From positions 14,701,196 through 14,765,195 of the forward strand of contig CAIIXF020000004.1 of assembly GCA_903813345.2 (NCBI GenBank): a stretch of DNA of 64,000 bases, read 5' to 3'. The notes beneath the pieces were generated by a model. It had not been told where the DNA came from and searched no databases. It worked only from the letters and a program-made list of their open reading frames with translations. Below are positions 57,664-64,000 of the stretch, piece after piece (position 1 is the first letter of the stretch; each line of letters starts with the position of its first letter). A program made the position numbers and the translations under genes. The DNA comes from Owenia fusiformis. Its lineage: Eukaryota; Annelida; Polychaeta; Sabellida; Oweniidae.

Positions 57664-58511
57664 TATTGACAGAACAAATGGATTCCATCCATGACATAGG
57701 TACTCGAAATTTTGAAAATTAATGGTAGAACAGACCATGTGGGAGACAGTATGACTCAAACAATGCCAATCAAATCAATTGTTTAAAGATTCCGATAAAT
57801 CGGGCTACGTATACCGCCGTATTTACATAAGGGGATTAGAAGGGTTTATTTTTTATTTAGGTATGCAAGCTATATAAAATTAGGCCTTCTCGCATGCATG
57901 TACTCGTGTGTACAATCAGCATGCCCTTCAATATTATATAAACACGGTGTTACTATACCAGGCTATTCAATATGTACTACATAATGTACACTATTTATGT
58001 GTGGGAATACGATTCCCGGGTAAACAAAAGACAAATACTTTTTATATGTCCAAAATGAGCCATTTGATTGATACATACACTAAATAGCTTCATAAATAAC
58101 ATCTACAAAGTACATCTAATAGTAATTTTCAATTTCAAAGGTGAAACTTCCCTGGTTACGATTATACGGTAAATCATCACGAGACGAAGATTGATCGCCT
58201 TCCTTGCTTACCTCTGAATCGTGTACCCGGTGATATCTTTATATAGTTTAGCGAGAACGCTGCGCCTGCGCAGTATTAAACTTTGGCGCACACTTTAAGA
58301 TTAACTAACCAACGTTAGTGTGACAATGTGACATGCACTGGAATGTACAGTCTATATATCGCTGTCTCAAATATTGTTTCGTTTTCTTGACGTGAGAAAA
58401 ATAAATTATGTCATTCGAAAATATTAACATATTAATGTAAAATATTAACGTAAGGATATGTCTAAATGATTTTATATTCATACTTTTATATTATTGATAC
58501 AGTATAGCATA
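57664..58511. other. Gene F 3' region with an insertion
   Basis: Matches gene E's 3' region (ACAATGCCA...AAATCAATTG, then TGACATGCACTGGAATGTAC) but with about 530 bp of foreign sequence between, at roughly 57781-58312. The insert is richer in CpG (ACGTATACCGCCGTATTTAC, GAACGCTGCGCCTGCGCAG) and has no recognised ends or coding content. Confidence 0.65.
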
Positions 58512-59097
58512 CGAGGGTTGTCCCAGAAGTAATGCACTATATGCTCTAACTTTATCAATAATTGATATTTTTCCAGGAAATTTTCAGGAAATGTTCCTTA
58601 GAGACATTTTGATTATTCTAAAAATTTTCATGTTGACTGATAAAACTATATTGATGTAAAATCAAGTTGGTGAGTTTGGGTAGGGCGGGGTAGGTTATAC
58701 AGTCACGTCAAAAGGAATAAAAAATTGAAAATATGAAATAATTAATCGACAAATACCATTTGGTGTAGATATAAGAAGTATGCTCAAAAATACATTTTAA
58801 GATACTAAATTACTATGAGCACATCCTAGATTTAATGGATGTATATTGTACAGTGTCCCATTTCACATTTTCTAAAAATATTGCCCTTTGCATGTTATGT
58901 ACTTTTGATGCCTGTCAGGTCAAACACTCTCGGCAATTTCTTCCACTGTGACTTGTGGAGTTTTTGCCTCCCATGTTTGGAGTTGTCATACAAGGTCAAA
59001 TTATCTCTTTTAAATCTCTTCTGCCACCCCATAATTGTAGTTCTATCTTGTATATACTCCTTATATACTTTCTTCATGGTAGCATTGTTTTGCATGG
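58512..59097 (-). mobile_element. Mariner-type relic, one end kept
   Basis: Starts CGAGGGTTGTCCCAGAAGTA next to TA. Minus-strand 59095-58895 encodes an N-terminal transposase piece (MKKVYKEYIQDRTTIMGWQK, then RFKRDNLTLYDNSKHGRQK), matching the helix-turn-helix linker region of mariner transposases. The opposite end is missing, and the right edge abuts receptor-family sequence, so part of both element and host gene is lost. It is a different subfamily from the 56308 element. Confidence 0.75.
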
Positions 59098-59366
59098 CTT
59101 TCGAATGGCCTCTCCAGGTGCCCCATCAGCTAGGAATTCTGAAGATTCAACTTATGCCTCTCCATACGCATTGATTTAGGAGTCTACACCACTACAACAG
59201 CATTGTTTTCGTACTATGGGAAATGATTTAGAAACCTTTCCCAGCTGTGCAAGCAGAACTTAAAGAAATGTTTAAAGCTAAAGGTGGAACAGTTCCTATG
59301 GCTGAAGAAACAGGTGAAACAATGTATCTTCAAGTGCTTGATCCTGAAGGATTAGAAAATGAGTAA
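59098..59366 (+). pseudogene. Receptor-family tail relic
   Basis: Reads SARNSEDSTYASPYALI (compare the STSTYALIDES region of gene G), then after a stop and frame changes FPAVQAELKEMFKAKGGTVP and EETGETMYLQVLDPEG, matching gene G's VQEELAEIF...DDTGEIIPLRILHPQG. The ectodomain and span of this copy are absent. It is the remains of one further family member, broken next to the mariner relic. Confidence 0.7.
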
Positions 59367-59827
59367 TATGAATTCTAACAGTCAGTGCTTTCAAGAGAAG
59401 AACACGATTCTTGCATTCCTCTGAATGATTAGATAGAAATTAATAAATTATTACCAAATCAATTGGAACGTTATATGAGAAAGGTAATCAGGAACTTTTG
59501 TGAATGTTACAAAGGAAGGAGACATTAGTACTTCTTTTTCATGAATCATGAATCGAGATATTTGAGACATTCACAAAAAAATATTTTAATCTAAAGAAAC
59601 TTTTCAAGTGATTATCTTGTTAGCTATGCTAAGCTATTGAAATAAAATGAAAATGAAAGTTATTACTCATTTTGATTTACTTAACACAAACACAAACACT
59701 TCATCGCAGACTAAACCATCACCCAAAAAATGTAAATTAAGCATTCAACTAAAAAAAGGCGTATTTAATTCCTTCATTTGGTATGAAACCTCCAAAGAAC
59801 TGACAGTGGAGTATATATTAATGGAAT
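59367..59827. other. Spacer before gene G
   Basis: AT-rich; AATAAAATGAAAATGAAAG near 59640 could end the relic's transcript. No other feature. Confidence 0.4.
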
Positions 59828-61338
59828 ATGAGTTTAATCGTATCAAGACCTATGTTCATTGCATTATTTTTATTGTTGTGTTTCTACTATTGTGCTGCAC
59901 TGAAAGACAAAGGTGAGTTGGCATTACCTCATACCTCATTCATTTTACTTCACTTTAAGGTTCCATGGTAAATCAATGTTAGTTTTCATTTTTTTGATAA
60001 AGGAGGAATGTAAACAAAAGATGGAGAGGCATTTTTAATTCTCTTCTCTTCTGCATTTCCTTTTGTATTGTGATAATAGTTTCTGAATAAAGGAGAGATG
60101 GGGACAAAAGGAAAGAATTGTTGAGGGAAATACATTTAGTATTTGTATGACTTTCAGATGACTGTTACAATGGCAATTATCTTCTAGTGAGAAAAGGTAT
60201 GCGGCCAACATCAAATTGCACCAAGATTCAAACATTCGGGCAGACATCTTTGCAATCAATGCACAGCTACATGAGCCAACGTGACGTGGAGCATTGCCTG
60301 ATGGCACCTATTTGTAACCACAACACCAATATGATAATATATAAAGATTATGGATATAATCCTTCTCTTAATATGTCCTCATACTCTTGTTCTATGTATA
60401 GATGTGAATCCAATGATGATTCGAATGATTGGGATTATGGATGGCAATATGGCAGGGTGTATACGGAAACAGCAGCTTATGCCTTACCACATCCTTCCAA
60501 CGAAAGATGCCAAAACTCATACTTTATAAGGACGGCTTGGAATACGAGTAGAAACACACATGTAACCTGCTATAACAGTACAAATAAGGTGGTGGATGAT
60601 ATACAAGAATGTATGTCAATTGCATGCCAAGGGAAAGCAAATGTTTTAGACTACTTTAAGGACAAAACAGCATGCAGAATAATGAATTGTACTTTGAATT
60701 ACAAGATTTGGGAATATAGCTTCTCAAAGAAATGGACAGAATCCGACAAGGTGGTAACATACACCCTGATATCATCACAGATAAACACATCAAAAACAAC
60801 TATAACATCAACAAAAACATTAGGGAATGACACAAGTGTTACCATGAGAAATGTCAAAGAAGATACCACCGAGGATTTCACATCTTCAACTGATCAAATG
60901 AGAACTATCGCATCAGAAAAGCTGGATTTCAAAATGATTGTTTTTATACTGACAGGAACAACAGCAATCCTCTTGATATTAGTTGCTGTAAAAGTGGTAT
61001 ATGATATTGCACAAAGGTTACGAAGAAAGAGACAAATGCAACCTAGGAATATTTCCATACGCTCTTCAGATGCTTCATCCTGGGGATTTCCTCTACGGTA
61101 TTCAGGTGTTTCTACGAATAGATATTCAGAAGCGTCAACCTCTACTTATGCATTGATAGACGAATCAAAAATGCTTCCACAACTTCATCAATATTTCCGA
61201 AACAGAAGGAATGATACTTTCCAAACAGTGCAGGAAGAACTTGCAGAAATTTTCAGAGCAAATCATAGAATAGACCTTAAGGTAGATGATACAGGTGAAA
61301 TAATACCACTTCGAATATTACATCCTCAAGGAACCTAA
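59828..61338 (+). CDS. Receptor-like gene G, intact, 421 residues
   Basis: Exons 59828-59912 (signal, MSLIVSRPMFIALFLLLCFY) and 60158-61338, phase-1 intron. The ectodomain runs DDCYNGNYLLVRKGMRPTSN, YSCSMYRCESN, DWDYGWQYG, ALPHPSNERC, CMSIACQGKANVLDYF, ACRIMNCT. The first module carries a short extra stretch (QTSLQSMHSYMSQRD). The span is MIVFILTGTTAILLILVAVK. The tail has SSDASSWGFPLRYSG and STSTYALIDESKM, the latter an ITIM fit (S-T-Y-A-L-I), and ends EIIPLRILHPQGT. The role is unknown; the tail suggests signalling or sorting. Confidence 0.83.
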
Positions 61339-62557
61339 TGAGTTAACAATCCTACACAGTGTTCAAAATCTGTTTCAAGAAAATAAGTATGCTAAACGTT
61401 TTGCTGTTTTATAACAATTAAAAACAGAAGATGTAATGTGATGTACTATCCATTATGACAAACTATGCCATCTATCAAGTTTGCCTTGATTGAAAATTAA
61501 AACTTGATTTGTACTAGTGACCAATAAATAAATCAATACAATTACAATGATATTATATCTTTTTTGTAAGTCAAGTGGTTATGACATGGAAATATGAATT
61601 ATTAAAAACAATAATAAATTGGATAAAATCAAATGAGCATAATATAAAAACAATTTACATGTAGGTACATTATCACAAAATATACTGACGTGTAAGACTC
61701 AGATCTGATTCTATTAAATCATAATGCGTGTTGAAGTTATTCATTTTGAATATTGCATGACATTTCTGAACACAATAAAATAGCACATGTATGTTAAAAA
61801 ATATAGTAAACCCTTTCCCAATGTGAATATATGAGAAAAATGTTGCCCTGGTGACAGATAAGTAAGAGCGTTTTTTAGGGAAAAACTGCAAATTACCTTA
61901 ACACCTCGGGAAAGAAACCTTGAATTTTATCACTCAAATACAATATTAATAAGAATTATCAGATAATAACAACTTGTCAAAATTGGTCAATAACTGTCAT
62001 ATCTGAAACCATTTTTTAAAATTTCGCATTTGATACTGGCTTCAAAGAAAATTCCCTTTGAAGAATGACTGATTTAGCCATTGTTTGGTATTTTGTCTTA
62101 GATAAGTAGCTTTAAAGTTAAAAACTATACTCTACTAATATTCAAAACCAAATGTCAGTTTATGTACATATATGGTTACTTTAATGAAACACAAGAGAGT
62201 GCTTGCAACGACGTTCCTGCCTGCTTTTAAATCATTCAATCATTTATAATTCTACATTCTAAATGACTTGTATGTATTTTAACAGATAAATATATTTTAG
62301 AATGAATGCAAAGGGTAACAGGCTGTCATAGCTTCAAAATTTCTAGAATGCTACATAAAGCAGAAATTAAAAAAAATTATGAAGCAATCTCTGCTTCAGG
62401 TAAGATTGGGTCAAAATTTTTATTCATTTTTAAAATATCTTTTGTCATACTTCAATCTTTCAATGATAATTGATCAGCATTTATTAATAATAACTTATTA
62501 ATAATAAGTAGGCATTGATAGGCATTGAAAATTAATGACCTATTGTTTAATTACTAC
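61339..62557. other. Spacer between genes G and H
   Basis: A gene G polyadenylation candidate (CAATAAATAAATC near 61522). At 62470-62530 there are short palindromic and direct repeats of TTATTAATAATAA and AGGCATTGA. No gene recognised. Confidence 0.45.
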
Positions 62558-62596
62558 CTAATCACAAAATAAATAAACAAAACGAAAATGATGTCA
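62558..62596 (+). promoter_or_regulatory. Conserved upstream block, gene H (CRE variant)
   Basis: CTAATCACAAAATAAATAAAC and TGATGTCA (62589-62596) correspond to the gene F block, about 86 bp before the ATG at 62682. Confidence 0.4.
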
Positions 62597-62681
62597 TGAA
62601 TGAGAATAGGCACACTAGACACGAGGTATTGTGAAGCATTCTGTCGATTGAAACAACTTGTAGATTTATGAAAAGCATTTC

Positions 62682-62763
62682 ATGAAAATGAGTTCCACTG
62701 TTTCAAGGATAACACTCGTTGCATACTTGTATTTTTACTACTGCGGTGCAGTGAGGGACATAG
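62682..62763 (+). pseudogene. Receptor-family gene H: signal exon
   Basis: ATG, 27 codons (MKMSSTVSRITLVAYLYFYY) and a phase-1 GTAATG donor, with a second donor 12 bp on, as in gene F. No ectodomain exon follows, only a tail relic at 63424, so the middle of the gene is gone. Confidence 0.7.
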
Positions 62764-63423
62764 GTAATGTAAAAGGTATGTAATATATACTAAATTGAGA
62801 TAAAATTTTAATATTTAGTATATTAAAATGATATGTTTTCACTTTAAAAAGCACACAATATATAGCATTGAATTTAGTAGCTGTATTTCCATTTGTCTTG
62901 TCTGTATCACCCATAAAACGACAAAATGAATAGTAAGGGATAGTAGTAGTAAGGATAGTACAATTGTGAAGAATAGGGAGATTTATTTTTTCATGAGGTT
63001 TACCAGTAAATTGGTGAATGAGGAGGTAGATAGTACGGTGGAATGTATTAGGTCTTCTATGATTTTTTGAAAATAACCTTTAAAATGTAAGAAAATCCGA
63101 TGTGAGACAACTACTTTATTTCGGGGGAAATGAAATAAATTGTTTTGAATGCTTGATTATTAAAAAATTATGATACATCACATAAAAATATAAGCACCAA
63201 TGCCAAAAGGGAAGGGTGACTAAAAGTGACTAAAAACTTAAAAGAAACTCGACAAGAAAAGCAAACTGTAAGTGTAAATCTGTCATAAGAAAAGTAGACC
63301 CTATATAGCCCAAAACCATGATCTAACGTGAAAAAAAAAATGTCTAACATCCCCCTCCCCCCTCTGATCGAGAACCAATATCACAATCCAGGACCTGGGC
63401 AGACTACAAGTATAAAGTAAAAT
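62764..63423. other. Gene H spacer, no ectodomain exon
   Basis: AT-rich with a repeated GGGATAGTAGTAGTAAGGATAG tract near 62938-62960. The large exon expected here is absent. Confidence 0.5.
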
Positions 63424-63520
63424 GGTTTCTGTGGCTTCTAAAACAGGTAAAACATTTTAAGTGCTTGATCCTAAGACATTGAAGGTGGACAACATGAATC
63501 CCAACTGTTTTGCATTCTAA
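63424..63520 (+). pseudogene. Gene H tail relic
   Basis: ATGGTTTCTGTGGCTTCTAA, then ACAGGTAAAACATTTTAAGTGCTTGATCCTA, which aligns with the relic at about 59292-59380 (CCTATGGCTGAAGAAACAGG ... CAAGTGCTTGATCCTGAAGG). An in-frame stop interrupts it. Confidence 0.6.
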
Positions 63521-63840
63521 GTGATAAATTTAACTGAGTAAATTAAATTATAAGGTAAAAACTACAGATAGAGATAATTATTATGTCTATATAAAAAAAT
63601 TACATATTTGATATATGAAAGACAATGTTTATTACACAAATAGAAACAGCTGATGTTTCAGATGATTGGGAAGAAAGATTTTCAGTAATACGCAAAGTGG
63701 GCCTTTAAAAAGTCACTTTATATGAAATAGGAATGAGCAAAAGAAAAATATATTGCTAATTTTGGCAAGTAGTGAGGTCAATATACTTTTTAAAATATCA
63801 ACATTTCCTCATACCTTTACCCTTTGGTCATTATTTCAGC

Positions 63841-63880
63841 CTTATCACGCAATAGATTAACGAAACAAAAGTGGCGTCAT
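63841..63880 (+). promoter_or_regulatory. Conserved upstream block, gene I (CRE variant)
   Basis: CTTATCACGCAATAGATTAAC and TGGCGTCA (63872-63879), 100 bp before the ATG at 63979; the same layout as genes F and H. Confidence 0.45.
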
Positions 63881-63978
63881 CAATACCAAAAGAATCAAAG
63901 TACACTTCACATTAGCTTTGTGTATTACTTTTAACCGTTACTCCTTAGGATATTTAGAGAAGCATTTATTTTATAAAA

Positions 63979-64000
63979 ATGAATACCATAGTTTCTGGAA
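63979..64000 (+). CDS. Receptor-family gene I, signal exon cut by window edge
   Basis: ATGAATACCATAGTTTCTGG starts like gene F's MSSIVSR, and the 140 bp before it matches gene F's upstream region. The array therefore continues to the right of the window. Confidence 0.6.

Noticed and set aside
1-64000. Retrovirus, LTR element, Polinton or other virus-like fossil
   Set aside because: No paired long terminal repeats and no reverse transcriptase, integrase, capsid or envelope-like reading frame was recognised on either strand.

Overview
This window is AT-rich genomic DNA from an animal, most likely a marine invertebrate. The evidence is many short GT-AG exons, a complete PINCH/LIMS gene with the metazoan five-LIM architecture, long introns full of minisatellites, and short foldback repeats. 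Nothing in it fixes the phylum. No bacterial operon, CRISPR array, LTR element or virus-like element was recognised.

Left half (about 0.4-32.4 kb): one minus-strand gene, PINCH. I could join twelve coding exons with matching phases into a 381-residue protein with five complete LIM domains and an unusual 54-residue N-terminal extension. Its introns hold a 146-147 bp satellite, several minisatellites, hairpin/MITE-like elements and C-rich tandem repeats. An EF-hand (sarcoplasmic calcium-binding protein-like) gene sits on the opposite strand inside the first intron, and there is a two-exon candidate gene start at 15.35 kb. Two structures are striking. Exon 5 is followed on its upstream side by five partial copies, each keeping an AG|GTGAGT junction. 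The splice donor of exon 6 lies in a five-copy 20 bp repeat.

Middle (32.4-41.1 kb): no convincing gene. It holds tandem and foldback repeats and the left end of a 4 kb segmental duplication.

Right part (41.1 kb to the end): a plus-strand tandem array of one receptor-like family. Each member has a short signal-peptide exon, a phase-1 intron and one large exon. The large exon encodes two six-cysteine modules joined by a WDxxW/ALPHPS linker, a Thr/Ser-rich stalk, one membrane span and a cytoplasmic tail. Four members have an open frame throughout (41.2, 50.9, 53.0 and 59.8 kb), one of them with a shortened tail. One is stopped before its membrane span (44.7 kb). One is frameshifted and carries an insertion (48.5 kb). 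One is split inside its membrane span by a mariner-type element (55.3 kb). Three partial relics and the start of another copy at the right edge complete the array. I do not recognise a named family; the modules recall MANSC/PAN-type domains. Tails carry either a YxxI-(D/N)E motif, which fits an ITIM or an endocytic signal, or a C-terminal ETQI that fits a PDZ ligand. The pattern of intact, broken and duplicated copies suggests a fast-evolving surface recognition family, and this is the best candidate for an undescribed system in the window.
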